Below, piece after piece: positions 26,108 to 34,712 of a stretch of 36,022 nucleotides of DNA (the first letter of the stretch is position 1; each line of letters starts with the position of its first letter). The notes under the pieces were generated by a model. The model made no database searches, was not told the origin of the DNA, and saw only the letters and a program-made list of their open reading frames with translations. The stretch is taken from positions 1 to 36,022 of the forward strand of contig JACCRE010000377.1 of the NCBI GenBank assembly GCA_013813775.1. The letters are read 5' to 3'. The stretch is from Planctomycetaceae bacterium (lineage in GTDB: Bacteria; Planctomycetota; Planctomycetia; Planctomycetales; Planctomycetaceae). The position numbers were made by a program, and so were the translations under genes.

Positions 26108-26305
26108 ATGCTCGTGCTGTCTCGCAAGAAGAATGAATCTATTGTGATCGACGACAGGATCGTGTTGACCGTGGTCGAGATCCGCGGCGACAAGGTCCGC
26201 TTGGGCATCGAAGCTCCTCGCGAGGTTCCTGTTCACCGCAAAGAGATTTACGACGCGATCAACGTCGAACGTATCGCCGGAGAGAACGCGTCGTCTTCAA
26301 CGTGA
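26108..26305 (+). CDS. csrA: Carbon storage regulator CsrA
   Basis: A 65-residue dimeric RNA-binding translational regulator that binds GGA-containing sites in mRNA leaders. The sequence follows the family throughout: [14 protein letters not shown] at the start, the conserved [22 protein letters not shown] in the middle and KEIYDAI before a short polar tail. The RNA-contacting residues L4/R6 at the N-terminus and the VPVHR segment are intact. GGAG lies 9 nt before the ATG. The gene is monocistronic between the HU gene and tRNA-Glu; no flagellar genes or fliW are nearby in the window. Confidence 0.97.
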   Translation: MLVLSRKKNESIVIDDRIVLTVVEIRGDKVRLGIEAPREVPVHRKEIYDAINVERIAGENASSST

Positions 26306-26337
26306 AATCGTGTCGAGCGTCGTTCGTCGCGTTTGCC

Positions 26338-26367
26338 TTGAGTGGCTCCGACGAAGATCGATGTATC
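26338..26367 (+). promoter_or_regulatory. Possible promoter of the tRNA-Glu gene
   Basis: TTGAGT at 26338-26343 and TGTATC at 26362-26367 with an 18-nt spacer, ending 22 nt before the tRNA. Weak match at -10. Confidence 0.3.
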
Positions 26368-26389
26368 AGGTCTTCAACACGTCACGCAC

Positions 26390-26464
26390 GGCCCCATCGT
26401 CTAGTCAGGTCTAGGACATCGGATTTTCAGTCCGAGAACAGGGGTTCGAATCCCCTTGGGGTCA
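26390..26464 (+). tRNA. tRNA-Glu (anticodon UUC)
   Basis: A 75-nt cloverleaf. The acceptor stem ggcccca pairs with tggggtc (one G-U pair) with discriminator a. The anticodon stem tcgga/tccga encloses loop ttttcag with anticodon ttc. The T arm aggggttcgaatcccct is perfect. The 3' CCA is not encoded. A strong hairpin follows 4 nt downstream. Confidence 0.96.
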
Positions 26465-26467
26465 CTC

Positions 26468-26496
26468 GCCCGCGTCATCCGTCGGATGACGCGGGC
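26468..26496 (+). terminator. Terminator hairpin after tRNA-Glu
   Basis: A perfect 13-bp inverted repeat, gcccgcgtcatcc (26468-26480) and ggatgacgcgggc (26484-26496), with a 3-nt loop, followed by gtcgttgttcat. It begins 4 nt after the tRNA discriminator base. Confidence 0.75.
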
Positions 26497-26537
26497 GTCG
26501 TTGTTCATACACGCGGGTTCTTGCACGGAGGCTGACG

Positions 26538-26813
26538 ATGGAACATTCAGCGGCGGAGACTTGGCGGAACGTATTCCAGCACTGGCCAGGCAGCCTGCCG
26601 AAGCAAGGGGTGCTGGTCACCAACTTCGGCGAGCAGGTGACGTTCGTCAACTTCCTGGTGTCGGGCACCGCGGTACTCATCGAGCGCGACCGTCCCGATA
26701 CGGTCGGTGCGAGAAAAATCATCATCGATTACGGCGCGGTCGCCGCTCTGAAGCTGACCGACGCTTCGGATCTGGCACGCTATCAGGTACTCGGCTTCCA
26801 GCCGCCGATGTGA
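26538..26813 (+). CDS. Small conserved-looking protein of unknown function
   Basis: A 91-residue cytoplasmic protein without signal or membrane segment. It has an N-terminal helix (WRNVFQHWPGSLPKQG) and a predicted small beta-rich core (VLVTNFGEQVTFVNFLVSGTAVLIERD and GARKIIIDYGAVAALKLTD). I know similar small unannotated proteins from planctomycetes, but no function. The start is well supported: GGAGG lies 7 nt before the ATG at 26538. The composition and pattern suggest a LSm/PRC-barrel-like small beta fold (speculative). It is convergent with the UbiA-family gene. Confidence 0.75.
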   Translation: MEHSAAETWRNVFQHWPGSLPKQGVLVTNFGEQVTFVNFLVSGTAVLIERDRPDTVGARKIIIDYGAVAALKLTDASDLARYQVLGFQPPM

Positions 26814-26892
26814 GTTGATGAAGAACGGAGAATCGGGAACGGAAGGACGGAGAAGTCCATTCCCCGTTCGTTGCTCCCCGGTTCCCTGCTCC

Positions 26893-27855
26893 CTACGTCA
26901 AATAAACCCAGCGGCCGAAAATGATCGCCGGCACGACGAGCAGAGCCGTCGCGAAGGCGAGCATCACGTTTCCGCTCGCCGCCAGCACCGCCGACGCATC
27001 GAGCGTGATGATCGACAGGAGCATCAGCTTCACCGCACCCTGCACGAGCGCGGGTGACGGGTTCGAGATCGCGGCGATGAGCCGTCGATCCACGGTGAAG
27101 GCGATCGCGACGACGAGCAGCACGAGCGCCGCGGGACGAACCTCGCCTGCCCACTGCCAAGCGAGAATAGCCGCCTGGCCTGAATACGCCCCCGCGAGAA
27201 TGGCCATGCCGAGATTCGCGACGACCGCACCGCCGATCAACGACAGTCGGCCGCTCGTGCGTTCTTCGGTGCGGGCGAACCAGGTGATGCCGGCGACATA
27301 GATCCCGATCGCGGTCGCGACGTAAAGCTGCGGCGGCGCCCACACGAACGTCGAAACGTCGTCGATCGCCGCCCCCAGCATCACGTTCAAGAACCGGCAG
27401 CCGCCCATCGCGATCGGCCCCAGCAGCGTCGCCTTCAGCAGCGCGTCGTAGGCGAAGATGCAAGCGGTAAGCGCGAGCGAAATCAACAAAGCCTGTCGCG
27501 ACACCGACGCCGCTGACCCGATCCCGGCGGCGATCAACAACGCTCCGACGACGATCGCCGGAAAGACCCCGATGCGGCCCGAGGGAATCGGTCGGCCGGG
27601 CCGGCCGATCGCATCTCTCCGTCGATCGAACACGTCGTTGAACACCATGCCCGCGAGGTAGAGGCAGGCCGACGACGTCAACAAGGCGGCGAATGGTCCC
27701 ACCGGCTGAAAGCTCGACGTCTTACAGGCGTGACCCGCGCAAATGTCCGCCAGAGCCGTAAACACGGCGGGCAGCCGCACGAGCTGCAGCCACGACCGAA
27801 CCGGCCCCACCGATGAAGTTGCGGCCGGTTCCATTTTCGGCGTGTCATCAATCAT
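26893..27855 (-). CDS. UbiA-family membrane prenyltransferase
   Basis: A 320-residue integral membrane protein with about eight or nine spans. The first Asp-rich motif NDVFDRRRD (73-81), followed by GRPGRPIPSGR, coordinates the Mg-prenyl diphosphate. The second conserved region is DALLKATLLGPIAMGGCRFLNVMLGA, where an Asp and an Arg/Asn pair remain. The opening RLPAVFTALADICAGH and the SSACLYLAGMVFNDVFD context resemble EboC-like UbiA proteins more than the quinone enzymes UbiA or MenA. The acceptor substrate is unknown; a UbiA-family enzyme that uses sugar phosphates (as in decaprenyl-phosphoribose synthesis) is one alternative. ATG 27855 overlaps the stop of the phosphoglucomutase gene as ATGA and has AGGTGGG upstream, so the two are translationally coupled. 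Confidence 0.88.
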   Translation of the reverse strand: MIDDTPKMEPAATSSVGPVRSWLQLVRLPAVFTALADICAGHACKTSSFQPVGPFAALLTSSACLYLAGMVFNDVFDRRRDAIGRPGRPIPSGRIGVFPAIVVGALLIAAGIGSAASVSRQALLISLALTACIFAYDALLKATLLGPIAMGGCRFLNVMLGAAIDDVSTFVWAPPQLYVATAIGIYVAGITWFARTEERTSGRLSLIGGAVVANLGMAILAGAYSGQAAILAWQWAGEVRPAALVLLVVAIAFTVDRRLIAAISNPSPALVQGAVKLMLLSIITLDASAVLAASGNVMLAFATALLVVPAIIFGRWVYLT

Positions 27856-29687
27856 CGACCCACCTGCTGCCGAACCCATGTGGAGAGGGCGTCTTGAACG
27901 GCCTTCAGCCGTTCATCGGTCCGGAGTTTCACTTCAGAGAGCTGTGAACGATCCTTCACGGCGGCCGAGGCGAAGAAGTAGAACTTGATTTTAGGCTCCG
28001 TGCCGCTCGGCCGGACGGCGATCGAGCAGCGGAAGTCGCCGGGAGCCGAATCGAGAAACACCAGGTCGCCGACCGGTTCCGGCAGTTCCGCTATCTTCAC
28101 ATTGTCGGGCAGTGCGCGGATCTCATTTCGCTTGTAATCGCGGACCTCAGCCATCGTCACACCTGCCAGATCCTGCGGCGGCGATGTGCGGAAGGCCGCC
28201 ATGATCGATTCGATCTGCTGCTTGCCCGACGGCCCTGGGCACGTCTCCGACCGCTGGCCTTCCAGAAAATAGCCGTGCTCGACGTACAGCTCGTCGAGCC
28301 GATCGAGCAGCGTCTTGCCGGCGGTCTTCAGCTCGGCGGCGAGTTCGGCGATGAACAAGGCTCCCACCGCGGCGTCTTTGTCGCGTGCATATTCGCCGGC
28401 GAGGTAGCCGAGGGATTCTTCGGCACCGAAGACGAAGTGCTCCGGCCCTTCCCGGTCCATCGCCTGGCCGATGTACTTGAAGCCGACGAGCAGGTTGTCG
28501 AGACACCGCACCTTGTGAGCGCGTGAGATCGCCGCGATGAGCGGCGTCGTCACCATCGTCTCGACGACGAAGCTGCGCGAGGTCAGCGTTCCCGCCGCGG
28601 TTCGCTTCCGCAGCACGTAATCGGTGCAAAGCGCTCCCACCTGATTGCCGCTAAGGATGCGGAACTCGTTCCCCTGCCCTTTCACGGCTACGCCGATGCG
28701 GTCGGAGTCGGGATCGGTCGCGATGACAAGGTCGGCTCCGGTCGCTTTCGCGCGACTGATCGCCTCGTCGAAGACCTGCGGTCGCTCGGGGTTTGGGAAA
28801 TGGTCGGGAACATTCGGGAAGTTCCCGTTCGGCTCCCGTTGAGATTCGAGAATCTCGACCTGCTTGAAGCCGGCGGCCTGCAAGACGGCGAACACGTTCG
28901 TTTCGCCGACGCCGTGCAGCGGCGTGAACACGATGTTCACGTCGCGAGCCGTCCCGAGGCTGAGCGAACAAGCAGCATCGATGTAACTGTGATCGACCTC
29001 CTCGCCGACGATGACGATCTTCCCGTCGCTCACCGCCTGGTCGAAATCCATCGTGGGAATATGACCGGCCTCGTAGACGTGGCGAATGATGCCTTTGTCG
29101 TGGGGAGGCAGCACCTGTCCTCCACTGGACCAGTAGGCTTTGAAGCCGTTGTCCCCCGGCGGGTTGTGCGACGCTGTGATCATCACGCCCACGTCGCACC
29201 TGAGATGGCGGATGGCGAACGAGAGCGCCGGGGTCGAACGATGTGATGCGAAGTAGAAGACCTTTACGCCGTTCGCAGCGAGCGTCGTCGCCGTCAGCTT
29301 CGCGAACTCGGCGGAGCGATTGCGGGTGTCGTAGGCGATCGCCGCCGAGCCGCCTTTTCCGCCGTTCTGTGACTTCAGATACGACGCCAGGCCGTGTGCG
29401 CTTTCGGCGACGGTCCTGACATTGATCGTTGCGCTGCCGAGATCGGCCATCAGGCCGCGGCGTCCGCCGGTTCCGAACGGAATCACCTCGAAAAACAGCA
29501 GATCGAGATGCTCCCAGCCCCCCGCCTCCACGAAAGCATGGATTTGGCCGCGATACGGCTCGTACTGCGGCTCGGTGAGCCAGCGGCTGAGATTTTCGAC
29601 CGACGAAGCAGTGAGTTTGCCCTCCGCGGCGGCTCGCTCGATGTGCTGAAGATCCTGTTGAGCATCGGGAGAAGCGTTCTGGCTCAT
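27852..29687 (-). CDS. Phosphoglucomutase/phosphomannomutase
   Basis: A 611-residue alpha-D-phosphohexomutase that interconverts sugar-1- and sugar-6-phosphates through a phosphoserine enzyme. The catalytic serine is S173 in MITASHNPPGDNG, the metal loop is D325-P-D327-S-D329-R, the sugar loop is FGAEESLGYL and the phosphate loop is VRPSGTEPKIKFY. Length and the N-terminal ~70-residue helical extension fit the long PGM2/PgcA-type branch, which prefers glucose phosphates, though phosphopentomutase activity is known there too. The start at ATG 29687 (MSQNAS) is a choice: the frame is open to 30470, but that stretch spans repeat DNA and has no conserved features. A GGAAGA lies upstream. It is coupled to the UbiA-family gene downstream. 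Confidence 0.93.
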   Translation of the reverse strand: MSQNASPDAQQDLQHIERAAAEGKLTASSVENLSRWLTEPQYEPYRGQIHAFVEAGGWEHLDLLFFEVIPFGTGGRRGLMADLGSATINVRTVAESAHGLASYLKSQNGGKGGSAAIAYDTRNRSAEFAKLTATTLAANGVKVFYFASHRSTPALSFAIRHLRCDVGVMITASHNPPGDNGFKAYWSSGGQVLPPHDKGIIRHVYEAGHIPTMDFDQAVSDGKIVIVGEEVDHSYIDAACSLSLGTARDVNIVFTPLHGVGETNVFAVLQAAGFKQVEILESQREPNGNFPNVPDHFPNPERPQVFDEAISRAKATGADLVIATDPDSDRIGVAVKGQGNEFRILSGNQVGALCTDYVLRKRTAAGTLTSRSFVVETMVTTPLIAAISRAHKVRCLDNLLVGFKYIGQAMDREGPEHFVFGAEESLGYLAGEYARDKDAAVGALFIAELAAELKTAGKTLLDRLDELYVEHGYFLEGQRSETCPGPSGKQQIESIMAAFRTSPPQDLAGVTMAEVRDYKRNEIRALPDNVKIAELPEPVGDLVFLDSAPGDFRCSIAVRPSGTEPKIKFYFFASAAVKDRSQLSEVKLRTDERLKAVQDALSTWVRQQVGR

Positions 29688-29775
29688 GGAGATGTCTTCC
29701 GGCACGGCGGCCCGAGAATGGCGGCGTCTCTCGAAGAAACTTGCGCTCTGTGACAAAGTCGTGTTTGGCTCTGGC

Positions 29776-29843
29776 GCCACTGGCTCCGCCAGTGCATTTT
29801 CCAATAGACGCCGAAGCCCGTTCGCACTGGCGGAGCCAGTGGC
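29776..29843. repeat. Family B palindromic element (perfect 20-bp arms)
   Basis: gccactggctccgccagtgc at 29776-29795 and its exact reverse complement at 29824-29843, separated by 28 nt. Each arm is itself a small hairpin (cactggc, tcc, gccagtg), so the unit can fold as one long stem or as two hairpins, like a BIME of two REP units. Confidence 0.95.
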
Positions 29844-29954
29844 ACCCGGCGGGCACTTTAGCAAAACGGCCGAAATCGTGCGACGGGCCGTCAAAAGGAG
29901 AACGGAGACGTGAGGAGTGAGAAGACAGAAAACGCAAGCGACGGCGTGACTCTC

Positions 29955-30026
29955 AGAGCCGCGACCGTCAGGGAGCGACTGGCGACGCCGGTCCGCTGGA
30001 AATCGCTTCCTAACGGTGGCGGCTCT
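29955..30026. repeat. Family C palindromic element
   Basis: A left arm at 29955-29978 (beginning agagccgcgaccgtcaggga) and a right arm at 30003-30026 (tcgcttcctaacggtggcgg onward) pair at about 21 of 24 positions across a 24-nt loop. A second, truncated copy lies at 34713-34760. Confidence 0.85.
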
Positions 30027-30264
30027 GAACGATCCTTCGCGCGCCGATGATTCGATGCGCCGTCTGACCGATGCCGAGGCGCGTGAACTGGGGCGAGATG
30101 GGGCGGCGCGAGGGCTGTTCGCATATGCCTGCTCTTCCACCTCTCCCGTCACATCCGGCAAGGTTTGACGAATCGGCTTCAACCGGACGGGCGTAGCTGT
30201 CCGATCAATACGGATAACCCTTCTGGGCCTCAGAACCGCTACGAATCGAACACGGGCGAGACCA

Positions 30265-33200
30265 ATGGCACGCAGGAATCGCAAAACCCTGTCGGGACGC
30301 GACGACCGGAACGCCGCACGGGGCCGCGGCGCGAGTCGGTCGGTCCCGAGACTCGGCCGACGCAAGGCGCTGTGGCGCTTCGTCGGTGCGCTGGCGTTGG
30401 CGCCGCTGTCCGGCGCCGCGTTCGGGCAGGACATGATGGTGTCGCCCATGATGCCCGGCGGCGCTCCCATCTACGCGCCGGAGGGTTATCCGCCCGTCGT
30501 CGGCGTGTCGCAGGCCGGCTACGCCGGCATGGGTCAGGGGTACGTCTCACCCGCCGGCGCCACCGGTCCGCTGGTGGCCCCGCCGGCCATGATGCCGCAG
30601 GGGGGCCCGCGATTCGGAATTCCGACCGGCTCGACCTTCACGCCGCGACTGGTCACGACCGGTGCTTACGGCGACGGCCTCGGCTGGGATGACGGCTATC
30701 AGTCGATCGGTGCCTGGCTGCCGCTAGGGCTCAATAACGACTCGATGGTGATGTACCTCGACGCCCGGGGCTTCGCGTCGTTCCAGGAGGACGGCGGCGG
30801 CAACTTCACATTCGGTTACCGCTATTACATGCCCGGCTTCGATCGTTTTGTGGGTGTCTACGGCGCCTACGACATCGACGCCGGCAATAACGACGGCCAG
30901 ACCTTCAACCGGTTCGCCGTCGGTGCCGAATCGGTCGGGCGGTATCTTACCTACCGCGTCAACGGCTACGTTCCGGTCGGAGACGGCAGCGACGTCGTCG
31001 CCAGCGGACAGGTCGGCGATCCGTTCTTCCAGGCGAACAACATCCTGTTCCTCGACCGCACGCTGACTCGCTATCAGTACGGCGGCGTCGACGGCGAGGT
31101 CGGCGGTCCGTTGCCGCTCGTCGGCAAATACGGTCTGAGCGGCTACCTCGGCGGTTACTACATGACGAGCGACGTCGACGACACCGTCGGCTTCCAAGGC
31201 CGTCTCGAAGCGAACATCAACGACGATCTGCAGATCGGCGGCAAGCTCACCACCGACGACATCTTCGACACCAACGTCTACGCGACGATGACGTTGCGGT
31301 CGCCGCGGGGGTCGTGGGCCAACTTCTTCCGCAAGGACTGGCTACGTCAGCCTTCGGTCCAGACGCAAATGGACCGCTCGCCCGAACGCGCCTACCGCAT
31401 CGCCACCGACGTCAAGGCCAGCGAGTCGGCGACGCTCGCGATCAATCCTGCCGACGGCCAGCCGTTCCTCGTGCTGCACGTCGATCCGACGAACGGCACC
31501 GGCGGCGGCACGTTCGAAGATCCCGCCGGCTTCATCGCCAACGATCCTCGCTTCGACATCATCTACGTCCAGCCGGGCACGCTCGCCCGACCGGCGCCGA
31601 TCACGCTGTTCGACAATCAGCGTCTGCTGAGCACCGCCGTCACGCACACCTTCGATTCGCAGCGCGGCACCTTCCAGTTGCCTGGCTTCACGGGCGGGCC
31701 GTTGCCGATCCTGCGGAACACCTCGCTGACGCCGTCAGCGGTCATCGTGCTCGCCGACAACAACGAGGTCAGCGGGTTCCAGATCGACGGCACCGGCGGA
31801 GCCAACAGCATCACCGGCCAGCCGGTGTTCCACGCCGGCATCCTCGGCGACAACATCACCTCGTTCGACATCAACCGCAACAGCTTCACGAACGTGACGA
31901 GCGGCGTGCAGATCGTGCATGTGGGCACCGGGGCGGGCTTCCTCTCCGGGAACACGGTGATCGGCCGCGGCGACGGTTCTTCGCTGGGTATGTCGGTCGC
32001 AGCCGTGGGCGGTTCGAACCTCAATCTGTTCGTTCGCGGCAACACCGTCACCGGCTTCCTCGGCGAAGACGCGAACGGAAACAGCGCGATCGACGCCGGC
32101 GAAGACGCGAACAACAACCTCGTGCTCGATCCGGGCGTCGGCATCAACATCCTGGGCACCACGACGAGCACGGTCTCCGCCGTCGTCACGGGCAACAACG
32201 TGACGGGCAACGCGACCGGCCTCAACGTCGCCGCCACGACCGACGCAGTCGTGAGCGCCACGGTTCGAGGCAACAACATCAGCAACAACGTCGACGCGGG
32301 GGCGACGGTGATCGCGAACGACGCGACCATGACCGCATCGTTCGCCACGAACACGATTTCCGCCAACGGTGGACCCGGCATCAATGCGTCCGCCAACGAC
32401 GGGGCCGACCTGACCCTCAACGTCGGCGGCGTGACGGCCCTCGCCGGAAATACGATCGACGCGAACGCCGGCGCCGGTGTCGCGATCTCCGTCGGCACGA
32501 CTTCGATCGCTCGCGCGAACATCCGTAACAACGACATCACCAACACGGTGGACGACGGCGACTCGCTCACCCGCTTCGGCGGTCAAGGCATCGACATCTT
32601 CGTCGGGGCCGACGGGCAGTTCGTCGATTCCGTGATCGACATGAACACGATCACCGGAAACGTCTCCGACGGCCTCCTCTTCACGGCACAGGGGATCGGC
32701 ACGCTTCGCAACATCACCGTCGGCAATCTCGACGGCGACAACAACAACGGCAACGTCTTCTCGGACAACCTCAACGGCATCGGCCTGATCCGCACCGGCA
32801 ACGCTCGCGTCGATCAGTTGCGGATCATCGACAACGAGATCTTCAACAACGTGCAGGGTTTCAACTTCCGCGTCGGCGGCGGCCTCCTCGACGTCACCGA
32901 CGTGCTGCTCGCCGACAACAATATCGTCTCCAACGCCGCGAATGGCATCTTCGGCGTCACGTCCGGCAACGGGATCATCAATCTCGATCTCACCAACAAC
33001 GTGATCGCCGCGAACGGCGTCGACGGTATCCAGATCCAGCAGAACCGGTTCACCATCGACCAAGGGGGCGTCACCGGCACGTGGGACGGCAACTTCATCG
33101 CCGACAACTTGATCCACGGCATCGACGTTCAGGCACCCATGCGTGATCTGATCGTCGGCACCACCGACGTCGGCAACCTGATTCTCCGCAACGGAGAAAT

Positions 33201-34626
33201 CGGCGTGCTGCTGATCGGCCCTGGCACGGCGTCATTCACCAATAACACGATCGCGCAGAACGGTGCGGCGAACGGCGACGTGACCTTGGGAGCCGGTATC
33301 GACATCGAGGGCCCCGGCTTCAAGGACTTCACCTTCGTCAACAACCGCGTCGTCGACAACTTCGGCGACGGCGTCGAGATCGCCGCCGGCAGCAACGGAG
33401 CCAGCCAGTTCTTCACGCTCAACTTCGTGGATAATATCGTCGCTCGCAACGACGGCCGCGGCTACGACGTGCTGAACCAGGGCAACAGCTTCATGGATCT
33501 CACGATCCGCGGCACCGCTCTCGGTCGCAGCGTCATCGCCGAGAACGGACGCGAAGGCATCTACGTCGTCAACACGGCTTCGTTCAACCAGACGCAGCAG
33601 GGTGAAACGCCGGTCACCGCCGGCGACGATCCGACGCACGGCATGGACAACAACGCGCCATTCACCAACGGCTCGTTCATGACCTTGAACGTGCAGCAAA
33701 ACCAGATCGTCGGCAACGGCATCGACCAGGTCAGCGTCTTCAATCCGACGACCCCGATCGTTGGCCAGTCGGTCGGCGGCACGGGCCTCGTGATTCGGGT
33801 CGGCACGGGCGACGGCGGCTACGGTCCGTTCGCTTTCGGCGTCGGCAGCGACGGCGGCTTCGCCAGCCAAGGCTTCGCCGGCGTCATCGCCACCGTGACC
33901 GACAACTTCATGAGCGGCAACTTCGGTGCGGACGTCTACACCGAATCGTTCACCTCGACGGGCGACCCGCCGACCACTGCGGGTGTGTGGAGCGCCACCG
34001 AGTTCCGCATCGATAACTACGAGGGCGACCCGCTTGCACGTCTTGATCTGACCTTCGTCAACAACACGCTTGAAGAAGCCGACTTCAATAACGTCGGAGC
34101 CTTCTACGACAATGCCGAAGGCACCTTCAAGTCGCGAACGAACGGTCGCACCCCTCCCGACCCGCAGGGTGAGTTCTTCGACGCCGATCGACGAAGAAAC
34201 GCACAGCGACTGGCCTATCGCGACGAGACGCTGCCCAGCTCCTCCTTCCCTGGCGGTCAGCCTGAGAACGACGGCTCATTCCTGACGCCCGGTCCGGACG
34301 GTATCTTCGGCACGCCTGACGACGTCCTGGTTCCGATCTACGACTTGAACCCGCAGCCGAACTCGCCTCCCAACCCGTTCATCGGCAGCATCGACGATCT
34401 ATTCCTGTACCCGGGCATGGGCGAGAGCACCTTCCGCATCTCGCAGAGCACCCTGCTGGGGACGAATACGCTCCTCAACTCGGATGGAACGACGACCGCG
34501 GTCAGCGGAGCCAGCTTCTTCCTGCTCGACAATCAGCCCTACAACGACGACTTCGACGCGAACGGCGTGTTCATCATTCCGTTCCGGATCGACGACATGC
34601 CTTACGGCTGGAGTGTGATTCAGTAA
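30265..34626 (+). CDS. Inverse-autotransporter-like beta-barrel fused to a beta-helix passenger
   Basis: A 1453-residue exported protein. A basic N-terminus with an RR pair (LGRRKALWRF) leads into a signal segment cleaved near AFGQD (~55). A Met/Pro/Gly-rich stretch follows. Residues ~140-350 resemble the intimin/invasin (inverse autotransporter) barrel: GAWLPLGLNNDSMVMYLDARG, the FVGVYGAYDIDAG and RFAVGAESVGRYLTYRVNGYVPVGD blocks, then YGGVDGEVGGPLPL and GYLGGYYM. From ~400 (LVLHVDPTNGTGGGTFEDP) to ~1250 there are many repeats of the form NxIxxNxxxGI or GNxVTGN, typical of a right-handed parallel beta-helix. A calcium-binding-like DANGNSAIDAGEDANNN sits at ~608-624, and DGIFGTPDDV near the end. 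It is likely an outer-membrane adhesin or glycan-binding/degrading surface protein; the function is inferred. A terminator follows at 34654-34682. Confidence 0.8.
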   Translation: MARRNRKTLSGRDDRNAARGRGASRSVPRLGRRKALWRFVGALALAPLSGAAFGQDMMVSPMMPGGAPIYAPEGYPPVVGVSQAGYAGMGQGYVSPAGATGPLVAPPAMMPQGGPRFGIPTGSTFTPRLVTTGAYGDGLGWDDGYQSIGAWLPLGLNNDSMVMYLDARGFASFQEDGGGNFTFGYRYYMPGFDRFVGVYGAYDIDAGNNDGQTFNRFAVGAESVGRYLTYRVNGYVPVGDGSDVVASGQVGDPFFQANNILFLDRTLTRYQYGGVDGEVGGPLPLVGKYGLSGYLGGYYMTSDVDDTVGFQGRLEANINDDLQIGGKLTTDDIFDTNVYATMTLRSPRGSWANFFRKDWLRQPSVQTQMDRSPERAYRIATDVKASESATLAINPADGQPFLVLHVDPTNGTGGGTFEDPAGFIANDPRFDIIYVQPGTLARPAPITLFDNQRLLSTAVTHTFDSQRGTFQLPGFTGGPLPILRNTSLTPSAVIVLADNNEVSGFQIDGTGGANSITGQPVFHAGILGDNITSFDINRNSFTNVTSGVQIVHVGTGAGFLSGNTVIGRGDGSSLGMSVAAVGGSNLNLFVRGNTVTGFLGEDANGNSAIDAGEDANNNLVLDPGVGINILGTTTSTVSAVVTGNNVTGNATGLNVAATTDAVVSATVRGNNISNNVDAGATVIANDATMTASFATNTISANGGPGINASANDGADLTLNVGGVTALAGNTIDANAGAGVAISVGTTSIARANIRNNDITNTVDDGDSLTRFGGQGIDIFVGADGQFVDSVIDMNTITGNVSDGLLFTAQGIGTLRNITVGNLDGDNNNGNVFSDNLNGIGLIRTGNARVDQLRIIDNEIFNNVQGFNFRVGGGLLDVTDVLLADNNIVSNAANGIFGVTSGNGIINLDLTNNVIAANGVDGIQIQQNRFTIDQGGVTGTWDGNFIADNLIHGIDVQAPMRDLIVGTTDVGNLILRNGEIGVLLIGPGTASFTNNTIAQNGAANGDVTLGAGIDIEGPGFKDFTFVNNRVVDNFGDGVEIAAGSNGASQFFTLNFVDNIVARNDGRGYDVLNQGNSFMDLTIRGTALGRSVIAENGREGIYVVNTASFNQTQQGETPVTAGDDPTHGMDNNAPFTNGSFMTLNVQQNQIVGNGIDQVSVFNPTTPIVGQSVGGTGLVIRVGTGDGGYGPFAFGVGSDGGFASQGFAGVIATVTDNFMSGNFGADVYTESFTSTGDPPTTAGVWSATEFRIDNYEGDPLARLDLTFVNNTLEEADFNNVGAFYDNAEGTFKSRTNGRTPPDPQGEFFDADRRRNAQRLAYRDETLPSSSFPGGQPENDGSFLTPGPDGIFGTPDDVLVPIYDLNPQPNSPPNPFIGSIDDLFLYPGMGESTFRISQSTLLGTNTLLNSDGTTTAVSGASFFLLDNQPYNDDFDANGVFIIPFRIDDMPYGWSVIQ

Positions 34627-34653
34627 TCGTCAGATCGAGTAGAACGAAAAAGA

Positions 34654-34682
34654 CGGCCCGGTTGCCCCATGCGACCGGGCCG
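34654..34682 (+). terminator. Intrinsic terminator after the barrel/beta-helix gene
   Basis: A 12-bp stem with one G-U pair, cggcccggttgc (34654-34665) and gcgaccgggccg (34671-34682), loop cccat. It is preceded by an A-rich gaaaaaga and followed by ccttcgttt, so it may work in both directions. Confidence 0.8.
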
Positions 34683-34712
34683 CCTTCGTTTGCTGGCTCG
34701 CCGTCGAAATCC

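Larger units (their letters stand above)
29688..30264. other. Divergent intergenic region with two palindromic repeats (577 bp)
   Basis: The gap between the phosphoglucomutase gene (minus) and the giant barrel/beta-helix gene (plus) contains a family B element (29776-29843) and a family C element (29955-30026). I see no convincing gene; a TTGACG at 30165-30170 could be a -35 box for the right-hand gene, but no good -10 box sits at the proper distance. Confidence 0.7.

Noticed and set aside
29688-30470. Extension of the phosphoglucomutase frame by ~260 codons upstream of ATG 29687
   Set aside because: The stretch covers family B and C palindromes and overlaps the start of the divergent gene; it has no conserved motifs.
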